Positions 7,879 through 16,221 of a stretch of DNA of 37,803 bases are shown piece after piece. A program made the position numbers and the translations under genes. The notes beneath the pieces are model-generated. The model saw only the letters and a list, made by a program, of their open reading frames with translations, was not told the DNA's origin and did no database searches. The DNA is from Shinella lacus (GTDB lineage Bacteria; Pseudomonadota; Alphaproteobacteria; Rhizobiales; Rhizobiaceae). The DNA lies in the NCBI RefSeq assembly GCF_010994755.1, contig NZ_WHSB02000026.1, forward strand, positions 1 to 37,803, given 5' to 3'. The first letter of the stretch is position 1, and every line of letters starts with the position of its first letter.

Positions 7879-8505
7879 ATGAAACTCGATTCCAAATACT
7901 TCGACCGCATCCGCACGAAGCGGCGCGTGGAGCGTCCCGAACGCGCCGCGCCGACCTGTCAGTGGGACGGCTGCGAAGAGAATGCCGTGCATCGCGCGCC
8001 GGTGGGCCGCAATGCCGAAGGCCAGTATTTCATGTTCTGCTTCGAGCACGTCAAGGAATACAACAAGGGCTACAATTACTTCTCCGGCCTCTCAGACGGC
8101 GAGATCGCGCGCTACCAGAAAGAGGCGATCACCGGCCACCGCCCGACCTGGACGATCGGCGTCAACAAGGCCTCGAAGAACGGCCCGACGCAGGGCAGCG
8201 CGCGCTCCGGCACCGCTGGGGCAAATCAGCGCATCCGCGATCCGTTCGGCCTGTTCGGCGAGGGCAAGGGCAGCCGCGGACCGCGCCTGGAACCCCGCAC
8301 CCGAAAACTGAAGACACTGGAGGCAAAAGCCTTCGATACGCTGGGCCTTGCCGCCAATGCGACGGCCCAGGACGTCAAGACCGCCTACAAAGCCCTTGTC
8401 AAAAAGCATCACCCCGATGCAAATGGCGGAGATAGGGGCTCGGAGGAGCGTTTTCGCGCGGTCATTCAAGCATATCAATTGTTAAAGCAGGCCGGCTTCT
8501 GCTAG
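7879..8505 (+). CDS. J-domain protein with N-terminal Cys/His cluster, adjacent to cobS-cobT
   Basis: The 208-residue protein has a C-terminal J domain (about 151-205) with the HPD motif at 178-180, the signal for stimulating Hsp70 (DnaK). The G/F and zinc regions of classical DnaJ are absent. The N-terminal half instead has C27-x4-C32, H38, and C54-x2-H57, a possible metal site, followed by a conserved-looking stretch NKGYNYFSGLSDGEI. A basic, Gly-rich linker joins the two. It starts MKLDSKYFDR with no ribosome site and a promoter ending seven bases upstream. It lies 78 bases before cobS on the same strand. The J domain is certain; the client is unknown. Confidence 0.88.
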   Translation: MKLDSKYFDRIRTKRRVERPERAAPTCQWDGCEENAVHRAPVGRNAEGQYFMFCFEHVKEYNKGYNYFSGLSDGEIARYQKEAITGHRPTWTIGVNKASKNGPTQGSARSGTAGANQRIRDPFGLFGEGKGSRGPRLEPRTRKLKTLEAKAFDTLGLAANATAQDVKTAYKALVKKHHPDANGGDRGSEERFRAVIQAYQLLKQAGFC

Positions 8506-8511
8506 AGCAGT

Positions 8512-8541
8512 CGGCGCACAATAAGACGGCGCACAACAAGA
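8512..8541 (+). repeat. Two-copy tandem 15-base repeat before cobS
   Basis: CGGCGCACAATAAGA (8512-8526) is followed directly by CGGCGCACAACAAGA (8527-8541), differing at one base. It lies between the J-domain stop and the cobS start. It may be a simple duplication or a doubled protein-binding site. Confidence 0.6.
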
Positions 8542-8583
8542 CATTGGGCGGACGCGCGGGTGGCGGCAGCCCACGGAGACGTG

Positions 8584-9582
8584 ATGAGCAAGATGGATCT
8601 CGATATTTCCAACCTCCCGGACACCACGGTTTCCGTGCGGGAGGCCTTCGGCATTGATACGGACCTTCGGGTTCCGGCCTATTCCAAGGCGGACGCCTAT
8701 GTGCCGGACCTCGATCCGGACTACCTGTTCGACCGGGAAACCACGCTGGCCATCCTCGCGGGTTTCGCGCATAACCGACGCGTCATGGTCTCCGGCTACC
8801 ACGGCACGGGCAAGTCGACCCATATCGAGCAGGTCGCGGCCCGCCTCAACTGGCCCTGCGTGCGCGTCAACCTCGACAGCCATGTCAGCCGTATCGACCT
8901 CGTCGGCAAGGACGCGATCGTCGTCAAGGACGGCTTGCAGGTCACCGAATTCAAGGACGGCATCCTGCCCTGGGCCTACCAGCACAATGTCGCGCTCGTC
9001 TTCGATGAATACGACGCCGGCCGCCCGGACGTGATGTTCGTCATCCAGCGCGTTCTCGAATCCTCCGGCCGCCTGACGCTGCTCGACCAGAGCCGCGTCA
9101 TCCGCCCGCACCCTGCCTTCCGTCTGTTCGCCACCGCCAACACGGTCGGCCTCGGCGATACGACCGGCCTCTACCACGGCACGCAGCAGATCAACCAGGC
9201 GCAGATGGACCGCTGGTCGATCGTCACCACGCTGAACTACCTGCCGCACGACAATGAAGTCAGCATCGTCGCCGCCAAGGTGAAGCGCCTGGCCGCCGGC
9301 AAGGACGGCCGCGAGACGATTTCGCGCATGGTACGCGTCGCCGATCTCACCCGCGCCGCCTTCATCAACGGCGACCTTTCCACCGTGATGAGCCCGCGTA
9401 CGGTCATCACCTGGGGTGAAAACGCGGAAATCTTTGGGGATATCGCCTTCGCTTTCCGTGTCACCTTCCTCAACAAGTGCGACGAACTGGAACGCACGCT
9501 GGTCGCCGAACTTTACCAGCGCGCCTTCGGCGTCGAGCTGAAGGAAAGTGCCGCCAACATCGTGCTTGAGGCGACGGCCTGA
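8584..9582 (+). CDS. cobS: Aerobic cobaltochelatase subunit CobS
   Basis: CobS is the AAA+ ATPase of the CobNST complex that inserts cobalt into hydrogenobyrinic acid a,c-diamide in aerobic B12 synthesis. The 332-residue protein shows Walker A GYHGTGKS (71-78), Walker [12 protein letters not shown] (about 136-146) and the sensor region [14 protein letters not shown]. The start at 8584 ([15 protein letters not shown]) matches the family opening; an upstream in-frame start would add eight residues. It is 18 bases before cobT, so the two form an operon, as usual in rhizobia. CobN is not in this window, and no cobalamin riboswitch was recognised upstream. Confidence 0.96.
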   Translation: MSKMDLDISNLPDTTVSVREAFGIDTDLRVPAYSKADAYVPDLDPDYLFDRETTLAILAGFAHNRRVMVSGYHGTGKSTHIEQVAARLNWPCVRVNLDSHVSRIDLVGKDAIVVKDGLQVTEFKDGILPWAYQHNVALVFDEYDAGRPDVMFVIQRVLESSGRLTLLDQSRVIRPHPAFRLFATANTVGLGDTTGLYHGTQQINQAQMDRWSIVTTLNYLPHDNEVSIVAAKVKRLAAGKDGRETISRMVRVADLTRAAFINGDLSTVMSPRTVITWGENAEIFGDIAFAFRVTFLNKCDELERTLVAELYQRAFGVELKESAANIVLEATA

Positions 9583-9600
9583 CGGTCGGGTAGGAATCTC

Positions 9601-11502
9601 ATGGCTGCTCGCGGAGACAATTCGAAGCCGAGGCCCGGCGGCGTGGTCGACATGGAGCCGTTCCGCCGCGCGGTGACGGGCTGTGTTCGCGCCGTTTCCG
9701 GCGATGCGGAGGTGGAGGTCACCTTCGCCAACGAGCGGCCCGGCATGACCGGCGAGCGCATCCGCCTGCCGGAACTGACCAAGCGCCCGACGCCTGCCGA
9801 AGTCGCCATCACACGCGGCCTCGGCGATTCGATGGCGCTGCGCAAGGCCTGCCACGACGCCCGCATCCACGCGACCATGTCGCCGCAGGGTGCCGACGCC
9901 CGCGCCATCTTCGACGCCGTCGAGCAGGCGCGCGTCGAGGCGATCGGTTCCAACCGCATGCATGGCATGGCGCAGAACCTCACCACCATGCTGACGGAGA
10001 AATACGCCAAGGCGAATTTTTCCGCGATCACCCGCCAGGCCGATGCGCCGCTCGAAGAGGCTGTCGCCCTCATCGTGCGCGAAAAGCTGACGGGCCAGGC
10101 CCCGCCGGCCTCCGCGGGCAAGGTGCTCGATCTCTGGCGCGATTTCATCGAGGACAAGGCCGCCAGGGACATGGACGGCCTTTCCGCGACGATCAACGAC
10201 CAGCAGGCCTTCTCCCGCGTCGTGCGCAACATGCTCGCCTCGATGAATGTCGCCGAACAGTACGGTGACGACGAGACCGAGCCGGACGATTCCGAAACGC
10301 CCGAGGACGAAAACCAGCCGCGCAGCGACGAGCAGGAAGACAACGACAGCCAGGAAGATGCCGGCGACGATTCGGCACCGGCCGACGAGAACGAGACGTC
10401 CGACGAACAGATGGACGAAGGCGAGATGGACGGCGCGGAAATCTCCGACGACGACCTCGTCGACGACGACGGCGACGACACCGAGACGCCCGGCGAAGTG
10501 CGCCGCCCGAACCATCCCTTCACGGATTTCAACGAGAAGGTCGACTACACGGTCTTCACGCAGGAATTCGACGAGACGATCACTGCGGAAGAGCTTTGCG
10601 ACGAGGCGGAACTCGATCGCCTGCGCGCCTTCCTCGACAAGCAGCTCGCCCATCTGCAAGGGGCGGTCGGTCGCCTGGCGAACCGCCTGCAGCGCCGCCT
10701 GATGGCGCAGCAGAACCGCGCCTGGGAATTCGACCTCGAAGAGGGTTACCTCGACAGCGCCCGCCTGCAACGCATCATCATCGATCCGATGCAGCCGCTC
10801 TCCTTCAAGCGCGAGAAGGACACGACCTTCCGCGACACCGTCGTGACCCTGCTCATCGATAATTCCGGCTCGATGCGCGGCCGGCCGATCACGGTGGCCG
10901 CCACCTGCGCCGACATCCTGGCCCGCACGCTGGAGCGCTGCGGCGTGAAGGTGGAAATCCTCGGTTTCACCACCAAGGCGTGGAAGGGCGGCCAGTCGCG
11001 CGAAAAATGGCTCGGCAGCGGCAAGCCGCAGGCGCCGGGCCGACTCAACGACCTGCGCCACATCATCTACAAGGCGGCGGACGCCCCCTGGCGGCGCGCA
11101 CGGCGCAATCTTGGCCTGATGATGCGCGAAGGCCTGCTCAAGGAAAACATCGACGGCGAGGCGCTGATCTGGGCGCATGATCGCCTGCTCGCCCGTCCTG
11201 AACAGCGCCGCATCCTGATGATGATCTCGGACGGCGCGCCGGTCGATGATTCGACGCTCTCGGTGAACCCCGGCAACTATCTGGAACGCCACCTGCGCGC
11301 CGTCATCGAGCAGATCGAGACGCGCTCGCCCGTCGAGCTTCTCGCTATCGGCATCGGCCATGACGTCACCCGCTACTATCGCCGCGCCGTCACCATCGTC
11401 GATGCGGACGAGCTGGCGGGCGCGATGACCGAGCAGCTCGCCTCGCTCTTCGCCGACGAGGCCACCAGCCGACGCCCCGCCGGCCGCCGCCGTGCGGGCT
11501 GA
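9601..11502 (+). CDS. cobT: Aerobic cobaltochelatase subunit CobT
   Basis: CobT is the partner of CobS in the ATP-driven chelatase and carries a von Willebrand factor A-type domain. The 633-residue product has an N-terminal domain (about 15-215), a strongly acidic Asp/Glu linker (about 222-296), and a C-terminal integrin-I-like domain with the MIDAS motif D420-x-S422-x-S424 in LLIDNSGSM. By analogy with BchD/ChlD, the MIDAS is thought to contact the catalytic subunit CobN. The length is standard for rhizobial CobT. The last 11 bases overlap the start of the next gene. Confidence 0.96.
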   Translation: MAARGDNSKPRPGGVVDMEPFRRAVTGCVRAVSGDAEVEVTFANERPGMTGERIRLPELTKRPTPAEVAITRGLGDSMALRKACHDARIHATMSPQGADARAIFDAVEQARVEAIGSNRMHGMAQNLTTMLTEKYAKANFSAITRQADAPLEEAVALIVREKLTGQAPPASAGKVLDLWRDFIEDKAARDMDGLSATINDQQAFSRVVRNMLASMNVAEQYGDDETEPDDSETPEDENQPRSDEQEDNDSQEDAGDDSAPADENETSDEQMDEGEMDGAEISDDDLVDDDGDDTETPGEVRRPNHPFTDFNEKVDYTVFTQEFDETITAEELCDEAELDRLRAFLDKQLAHLQGAVGRLANRLQRRLMAQQNRAWEFDLEEGYLDSARLQRIIIDPMQPLSFKREKDTTFRDTVVTLLIDNSGSMRGRPITVAATCADILARTLERCGVKVEILGFTTKAWKGGQSREKWLGSGKPQAPGRLNDLRHIIYKAADAPWRRARRNLGLMMREGLLKENIDGEALIWAHDRLLARPEQRRILMMISDGAPVDDSTLSVNPGNYLERHLRAVIEQIETRSPVELLAIGIGHDVTRYYRRAVTIVDADELAGAMTEQLASLFADEATSRRPAGRRRAG

Positions 11503-12511
11503 GCCGGCGGCGCACCGGCGCCTGGGGCATGGCCTCGCGCTTGCCGTGGCCCTCACACTGGCGCAACCGGCGACCGCCGAAATCATCGACCTTCCGGTCG
11601 TCAACCGCGCCTTTTCGCAATTCGCGCTCGGCTCCGACACCCGCACCTTCGGCAAGCTCGAATTCTTGGGCGGCCTTAGCTATTCGTCCAGCAATCCGCT
11701 GCTCGGCGCCGTGTCGGCGATCCGCTTTCGCGCGGACCAAGCATCCTTCGTCGCCGTGCTCGATACCGGGCACTGGCTGACCGGCCGTATAGAACGCGAT
11801 GCTGAAGGCCGCCTGAGCGGCCTCGCCGACCTCAAGACGCGCTCGATGTTCAACGCCGAAGGCCAGGACGAGAACGTCAAGTACCAGATGGATGCCGAGG
11901 GCCTGGCGATCGGCAAGGGCGAATTGCTCGTCAGCTTCGAGTCCGTGCATCGCATCGACGCCTATCCGGACCCGGGCTTCATGGAAGCGCGACCGTCACG
12001 CGAACTGCCGCTCCCCTTCCCCCGCGAAGAGCTGCGCGGCAATCGCGGCATGGAGACGCTTGTGATGTCGCCGGAGGCGGGGCCGCTTGGCGCGGTACCG
12101 GTGACGGTCACCGAGCGCAGCCTCGATGCCGAGGGCAACGCGCTTGCCGCCATTCTCGACGGCCCGCTTGCCGGCTTGTTCACCGTGAAGCGCAACGACC
12201 CCTGGGACATCACCGACGGCGCCTTCCTGCCGAACGGCGACCTGCTGCTGCTGGAGCGCCGCTTCCGCCTTTCAGACGGCGTCGGCATGCGCATCCGGCG
12301 GATCGACGGCACGAAGATCCGTCCCGGCGCGGTGGTCGATGGCGAGGTTTTGATCGACGTCGACCTCAGCCACCAGATCGACAATATGGAGGGGCTGGAC
12401 GTGGTGGTGATGGCGCCAGACGACATCCGCCTCATCGTGGTCTCCGACGACAACCACTCCATTCTCCAGCGCAACCTCATGCTGGAATTCCGTCTGCTCC
12501 AAGGGCAATGA
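11492..12511 (+). CDS. Secreted esterase-like phytase-domain protein
   Basis: The 339-residue protein starts at a GTG inside the end of cobT and has a basic N-terminus followed by a hydrophobic signal segment [15 protein letters not shown], so it is probably exported. The rest looks like the 'esterase-like activity of phytase' family (beta-propeller), with the [11 protein letters not shown] and [10 protein letters not shown] segments near the N-terminal third, [10 protein letters not shown] in the middle and DNMEGLDVV near the end. No other in-frame Met lies before the mature part, which supports the GTG. Substrate is unknown. Overlap with cobT suggests cotranscription, with no evident role in B12 synthesis. 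Confidence 0.8.
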   Translation: MRAEPAAHRRLGHGLALAVALTLAQPATAEIIDLPVVNRAFSQFALGSDTRTFGKLEFLGGLSYSSSNPLLGAVSAIRFRADQASFVAVLDTGHWLTGRIERDAEGRLSGLADLKTRSMFNAEGQDENVKYQMDAEGLAIGKGELLVSFESVHRIDAYPDPGFMEARPSRELPLPFPREELRGNRGMETLVMSPEAGPLGAVPVTVTERSLDAEGNALAAILDGPLAGLFTVKRNDPWDITDGAFLPNGDLLLLERRFRLSDGVGMRIRRIDGTKIRPGAVVDGEVLIDVDLSHQIDNMEGLDVVVMAPDDIRLIVVSDDNHSILQRNLMLEFRLLQGQ

Positions 12512-12661
12512 AGCGTCACGCCAGCTGCGTTTTAACCGGTTCTCGCCTGCTACATCTCCTTGATACCAGTCAAAACCACCGATGCCTCTTAATAACGGTG
12601 GTCGTTCTGTAATCACGTCGGTCTTGACGTCATGGTCTTAGGAAGGAAAATCAGCGAACGA

Positions 12662-12683
12662 ATCGATCGATATGCTGATCGAT
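12662..12683. other. Inverted repeat upstream of small secreted protein gene
   Basis: ATCGATC (12662-12668) and GATCGAT (12677-12683) are inverted around an 8-base spacer, about 65 bases before the gene at 12746. The 234-base gap from 12512 is AT-richer than the surroundings. This could be an operator or a short RNA hairpin. No clear promoter boxes were found. Confidence 0.3.
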
Positions 12684-12745
12684 CCCGTCCTGTCTCCGCT
12701 GTAATTGCACCAGAATATCTGTGCGTACTTTATTAAGGAAATTAC

Positions 12746-13189
12746 ATGAACAGATCTACAATCATTGCCACGCTCGTTGCTCTGGCCGCCTTGCCCGCAC
12801 TTGCGCAGGACGTAAACCCGCTGGAGGGACTGTGGTCCGGCAAGGGTGAAGGCGATCTGACGGTCGATCTCAAACATGTGCAGGACGATATCTACAAGAT
12901 CTCCATCGAAACGGTGGTTCCCATGCAGGAGGATGGACTTCCAGGCTGCGGCGGCGGCATTGAGGGTGAGGTGAAGCTCGATAGTGCCGGAGGAAACTTC
13001 TTCGTCGAGAATGAAGCCTATGATCCGAACGCGGAACAATCGGGCGTCAATGCACGCTATTGTGAAATCGGTCTGGTCTTTTCAAGAGACGGCAAACTGT
13101 TGATCGAAGAGCGCAGCGGTTGCCTCAGCTATCATGGTGCCGCGTGTGGATTCACCGGTGAGCTCGTCCACGACGCGGCAGGGCTCTAG
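12746..13189 (+). CDS. Small secreted four-cysteine protein, unknown function
   Basis: The 147-residue protein has a clear Sec signal peptide (MNRSTIIATLVALAALPALA, likely cut after residue 20). The mature part begins QDVNPLEGLWSGKG and has four Cys in LPGCGGG, ARYCEIG, SGCLSYHG and AACGFTG contexts, which could form two disulfides in the periplasm. An AAGGA ribosome site precedes the ATG by about seven bases. Codon use and the upstream gap are AT-richer than neighbours, which may point to lower expression or a more recent arrival. I do not recognise the family. A short hairpin with a T-rich tail includes its stop codon. Confidence 0.8.
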   Translation: MNRSTIIATLVALAALPALAQDVNPLEGLWSGKGEGDLTVDLKHVQDDIYKISIETVVPMQEDGLPGCGGGIEGEVKLDSAGGNFFVENEAYDPNAEQSGVNARYCEIGLVFSRDGKLLIEERSGCLSYHGAACGFTGELVHDAAGL

Positions 13190-13200
13190 CCCTTCTTTTC
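13180..13200 (+). terminator. Small intrinsic terminator overlapping the stop codon
   Basis: AGGGC (13180-13184) pairs with GCCCT (13189-13193) over a TCTA loop, followed by TCTTTTC. The TAG stop (13187-13189) lies inside the hairpin. The stem is short (5 bp), so efficiency is uncertain. Confidence 0.4.
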
Positions 13201-13839
13201 TCAAGCCGTCTTTTCAACGCCCGGCATCGGCTTCAGCTTGCTCATCAGCGCGCCATAGGGCAGCAGCATGACGATGCCGACCAGCACCTTTACCGTGAAG
13301 TCGCCGAGCGCCCAGGAGATCCAGCGCGGCGCGTCCGTGGTCAGCACGCCGAGCACCGGCGCCCATTCGATCGCGAAGGCATCGTTCGGGCCGAAGATGG
13401 AAAAGACCGGCGCGAAAGCGAAGGAGAAGAAGATCACCGTATCGAGCACCGAACCGATCACCGAGGCGAGCAGCGGCGCGCGCCACCAGGCCTGCCGGCG
13501 CAGCTGGTTGAACACGGAGATGTCGAGGAGCTGGCCCAGCAGAAACGCCGAGCCGGACGCAATGGCGATGCGCGGCGAGGCGACGGCGAAGGAAAACACC
13601 ACGGCGACCAGAAAGCCGGCCGCGACGACGCGGCGCGCAACGCGGGGGCCGAACTGGCGGTTCGTGAGGTCGGTGATGAGGAAGGCGACCGGATAGGTGA
13701 AGGCGCCATAGGTCAGCAGGTCGCCGAGAGCGATGCCGAACAGTTCACCGGAAAGCGGGTACTGCACCAGCACGTTGGAGGCGACGACGACGACCGTCAT
13801 CAGGAGGACATAGATAAGGGTAATGCGGTTCGCTAGCAT
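13201..13839 (-). CDS. Queuosine precursor transporter (VUT/YhhQ family)
   Basis: The 212-residue inner membrane protein has about six hydrophobic spans and family segments ASNVLVQYPL, GAFTYPVAFLITDLTNRQFGPRVARR and VFNQLRRQAWWRAPLLASVIGSVLDTVIFFSFAF. COG1738/YhhQ members import queuosine precursors such as preQ0 or preQ1 for tRNA modification. The start at 13839 has an AGGA ribosome site seven bases upstream, separated by a run of A. The sequence around that site can fold into a possible pseudoknot (13835-13865). It converges on the small secreted protein gene and lies downstream of rpmB on the same strand. Confidence 0.9.
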   Translation of the reverse strand: MLANRITLIYVLLMTVVVVASNVLVQYPLSGELFGIALGDLLTYGAFTYPVAFLITDLTNRQFGPRVARRVVAAGFLVAVVFSFAVASPRIAIASGSAFLLGQLLDISVFNQLRRQAWWRAPLLASVIGSVLDTVIFFSFAFAPVFSIFGPNDAFAIEWAPVLGVLTTDAPRWISWALGDFTVKVLVGIVMLLPYGALMSKLKPMPGVEKTA

Positions 13840-13865
13840 TTTTTTATCCTGGGTGATGCCACCAG
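13835..13865 (-). promoter_or_regulatory. Possible pseudoknot over ribosome site and start codon of the YhhQ-type gene
   Basis: Read on the minus strand, CUGG (13865-13862) can pair with CCAG (13852-13849), and the loop GGCAU (13860-13856) can pair with AUGCU (13839-13835), which contains the start codon. Between the stems is an A-rich linker GAUAAAAAA. This is an H-type pseudoknot with an A-rich loop, the same layout as preQ1-I riboswitches, but the L1 and L2 loop sequences do not clearly match that consensus. It would cover both the AGGA ribosome site and the AUG. Confidence 0.3.
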
Positions 13866-13885
13866 TTGGAGGACTGACAATTTAA

Positions 13886-13953
13886 CGCAACGCAAAGCAT
13901 TGAGGCCTGCCCGGAACCGGTCAAGCCTCAATCAAAGTATCGCAACGCAAAGC
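13886..13953. repeat. 13-base direct repeats flanking a hairpin between rpmB and the YhhQ-type gene
   Basis: CGCAACGCAAAGC occurs at 13886-13898 and again, identical, at 13941-13953. The segment between them holds the hairpin at 13899-13932. Confidence 0.6.
13899..13932 (-). terminator. Hairpin downstream of rpmB, possible terminator
   Basis: ATTGAGGC (13899-13906) pairs with GCCTCAAT (13925-13932), with an inner CCGG-AA-CCGG helix (13911-13920). On the rpmB strand the stem is followed by TGCTTTGCG, only moderately T-rich. It lies 30 bases past the rpmB stop. It may be a terminator or a processing signal. Confidence 0.4.
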
Positions 13954-13961
13954 CTGGAAAA

Positions 13962-14261
13962 TCAGGCAGCGACAGCAGCGGCTGCGGTCTTCTTGGCGAT
14001 CTGGCGGCGCAGCAGACGGGCGCGCATCGACAGTTCGTTCTCGTCAGCCTTCAGCAGGAAGGCATCGAGGCCACCGCGGTGCTCGACGGAGCGGAGCGCT
14101 GCAGCGGAAACGCGAAGACGGTAACGCTGGCCGAGGGCGTCGGAAATCAGCGTGACACTGCACAGGTTCGGCAGGAACTTGCGCTTCGTCTTGTTGTTTG
14201 CGTGGCTCACATTGTTGCCCGACTGGACGCCCTTGCCGGTCAATTCGCAACTACGGGACAT
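13962..14261 (-). CDS. rpmB: Large ribosomal subunit protein bL28
   Basis: The 99-residue basic protein opens [33 protein letters not shown], the usual alphaproteobacterial bL28 N-terminus, and continues with [23 protein letters not shown]. The C-terminal tail is Ala/Lys-rich. It is a structural protein of the 50S subunit. It has its own strong promoter (14350-14378) and an AGGTG ribosome site a few bases before the ATG, with a leader of about 80 bases. A hairpin lies just after its stop. Confidence 0.97.
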   Translation of the reverse strand: MSRSCELTGKGVQSGNNVSHANNKTKRKFLPNLCSVTLISDALGQRYRLRVSAAALRSVEHRGGLDAFLLKADENELSMRARLLRRQIAKKTAAAAVAA

Positions 14262-14349
14262 GGTACACCTATTTTTCTTGGTTCAGGACAATACGATTCC
14301 GGCACCGAAACCGGCCGCAGTCCGTCTGGCCTTTTTGGAAAGTTGCGGT

Positions 14350-14378
14350 TCTATAGTCACACGGAGCGGAGCCGTCAA
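14350..14378 (-). promoter_or_regulatory. Near-consensus sigma-70 promoter for rpmB
   Basis: On the minus strand TTGACG (14373-14378) is followed after exactly 17 bases by TATAGA (14350-14355). Both boxes match five and four or more of six consensus bases, as expected for a highly expressed ribosomal gene. The transcript would have an ~80-base leader. Confidence 0.75.
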
Positions 14379-14503
14379 GCCAAACCTGCCGTTCAGCTTG
14401 AATTCAGTTGCCAAAGCTCATGATTTGCAGGCAATAGCAAGCCGATCGGGATTTTTTGACCGGCGCAGAATCGCCGCAATGGCGGGTTAGGCGGAGCGTC
14501 TCA

Positions 14504-15298
14504 ATGGAGAGCGTAAGGATGAACGGGCGGGGTTGGATTGCTGGCGCACTGATGTCGCTTGCCCTTGCGGGCAGCGCGACACCCTTGTCGTCGGCTGAAA
14601 TCGAGCACCGCACGGACTACAGCATCCGGCTTTCCGGCCTGCCGGTCGCCACCGCCACCTTCCGCTCGGCCTTCCAGGGCAACCGCTACACGATCTCCGG
14701 CAGCCTGCAATCGGCCGGCCTCGCCGATATCTTTTCGAGCACCAAGGGCACGACCTCGGTCTCCGGCACGGTCAGCCGCGACAAGCTGCGCGCCACCAAC
14801 TATTCCGTGACCTACAAGAGCGGCAAGCGCAGCCGCGCCATCGACGTCACCTTCCGCAACGGCAATGTCATCACCGCGAACATGACGCCGCCGCGCCGCA
14901 AGCCGAAGAACTGGGTGCCGGTCTCCAGCGCCGACATGCGCGCCGTGCTGGACCCGATCTCCGGCCTGATCATCCCTTCCGACGACGGCAAGGTCTGCCC
15001 GAAGACGCTGCCGATCTTCGACGGCGAATCCCGGATGGACCTGAAACTCACCTCCAAGGGCACCAAGCCCTATTCCACCAAGGGTTTCGAGGGCGATGTC
15101 GTGGTCTGCGGCATCCGCTTCATCCCGAAGTCCGGCTACAAGAAGGGCCGTGACGACGTGGAATACCTGCGCAAGCTGAAGACGATGGAAATCTGGTTTG
15201 CCAAGGCCGAGGGGGCGAATGTATATGCTCCCGTCTATGTGCAGATTCCGACCAAGCTCGGCCCTGTCACCGTCTCGGCCACGCGCTTCGGCGGCTGA
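14504..15298 (+). CDS. Exported DUF3108 domain protein
   Basis: The product (about 264 residues) has an N-terminal signal segment (NGRGWIAGALMSLALAGSATPLSSA) and then a DUF3108-type region beginning IEHRTDYSIRLSGLPVATATF, with a predicted all-beta body. Family function is not established; it is periplasmic by signal. GGAG at 14493-14496 sits seven bases before the ATG at 14504. A second ATG at 14519, also with a nearby GGAGA, would give a cleaner signal peptide and is a real alternative. It is divergent from rpmB; the 242-base gap holds the rpmB promoter. Two Cys (in KVCPKTL and VVCGIRF) might form a disulfide. Confidence 0.82.
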   Translation: MESVRMNGRGWIAGALMSLALAGSATPLSSAEIEHRTDYSIRLSGLPVATATFRSAFQGNRYTISGSLQSAGLADIFSSTKGTTSVSGTVSRDKLRATNYSVTYKSGKRSRAIDVTFRNGNVITANMTPPRRKPKNWVPVSSADMRAVLDPISGLIIPSDDGKVCPKTLPIFDGESRMDLKLTSKGTKPYSTKGFEGDVVVCGIRFIPKSGYKKGRDDVEYLRKLKTMEIWFAKAEGANVYAPVYVQIPTKLGPVTVSATRFGG

Positions 15299-15337
15299 CG
15301 CGGCGCCCCGTCGGAAAACCGGCGGGAGTGATCGGCC

Positions 15338-16219
15338 TTGAAGACGCGTGCAACCCTCATCGGCTTTTCGGCGATCCTCATGTGGGCGCTGCTGGCGCTC
15401 TTCACCGCCGCCTCGGGCAAGATGCCGCCCTTCCAGCTTTCCGCCATCTGCTTCCTGATCGGCAGCCTGCCCGGCCTCGTCGTGCTCGCCGCAAGGCCGC
15501 AGCGCATCAGACTGCTGCGCCAGCCGCCAAAAATCTGGATCACCGGCATTCTGGGCCTGTTCGGCTACCACTTCCTCTACTTCACGGCGTTGCGCAACGC
15601 GCCGGCCGTCGAAGCCGGCCTCATCGCCTATCTCTGGCCGCTGCTGATCGTCGTCGGCTCGGCGCTGCTTCCGGGTGAAACGCTGAAGTGGAACCATGTC
15701 GTCGGCGCCGTGCTCGGCCTTGGCGGCACGGTCCTCATCGTCGGCCGCAACGGCTTTGCCTTCGACGAGGCCTATCTCGTCGGTTATGGCGCGGCCTTCC
15801 TCTGCGCCTTCACCTGGGCGGGTTATTCACTGATCACCCGCCGCTTCGAGGCCGTCTCGACCGATGTGGTGACCGGCTTCTGCCTCGCCACCTCGCTGCT
15901 GTCGCTCCTCTGCCATGTGATGCTGGAAACCACCGTCTGGCCGCAAAGCAATTTCGAGTGGTTCGCTGTCGCCGGTCTCGGCCTGCTGCCGGTGGGAGCC
16001 GCTTTCTATGCCTGGGATTTCGGCGTCAAGAACGGCGATATCCAGATCCTCGGCGCCGCAAGCTATGCCGCGCCGCTGCTCTCGACCTTCATGCTCATCC
16101 TCACGGGGTTCGCCGAACCGTCCTGGCGCATCGGCCTCGCCTGCCTTCTGGTGACGGGCGGCGCGGTGCTTGCCGCCAAGGACATGATTCTGCGCAGGCG
16201 CGCGACGGCGCCGGTCTGA
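15338..16219 (+). CDS. EamA-family (DMT) transporter
   Basis: The 293-residue membrane protein has about ten hydrophobic spans in two EamA halves (about 1-140 and 150-290). Phrases such as FLYFTALRNAPAVEAGLIAYLWPLLIV and ILGAASYAAPLLSTFMLIL are typical, and the closest recognisable relatives are YddG-like exporters of aromatic amino acids, though substrate cannot be proved. It starts at a TTG (15338) with GGGAG about nine bases upstream; no in-frame ATG is near. It converges with the cupin gene across two bases. Confidence 0.85.
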   Translation: MKTRATLIGFSAILMWALLALFTAASGKMPPFQLSAICFLIGSLPGLVVLAARPQRIRLLRQPPKIWITGILGLFGYHFLYFTALRNAPAVEAGLIAYLWPLLIVVGSALLPGETLKWNHVVGAVLGLGGTVLIVGRNGFAFDEAYLVGYGAAFLCAFTWAGYSLITRRFEAVSTDVVTGFCLATSLLSLLCHVMLETTVWPQSNFEWFAVAGLGLLPVGAAFYAWDFGVKNGDIQILGAASYAAPLLSTFMLILTGFAEPSWRIGLACLLVTGGAVLAAKDMILRRRATAPV

Positions 16220-16221
16220 GT

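Noticed and set aside
8512..8541. Start of a CRISPR array
   Set aside because: Only two 15-base units directly in tandem with no spacers.
8506..8583. Cobalamin riboswitch before cobS
   Set aside because: The gap is only 78 bases and shows neither the B12-box sequence nor the size needed; only a tandem repeat was seen.
10260..10500. Low-complexity Asp/Glu stretch in cobT as a sign of frameshift or insertion
   Set aside because: An acidic linker in this position is normal for CobT and the frame continues into a good MIDAS domain.
8482..11655. Open frame of 1057 codons on the minus strand across the J-domain gene, cobS and cobT
   Set aside because: It mirrors well-identified plus-strand genes. 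Its translation is Arg/Asp/Val-rich low-complexity text with no family motif, as expected from strong GC codon bias on the other strand.
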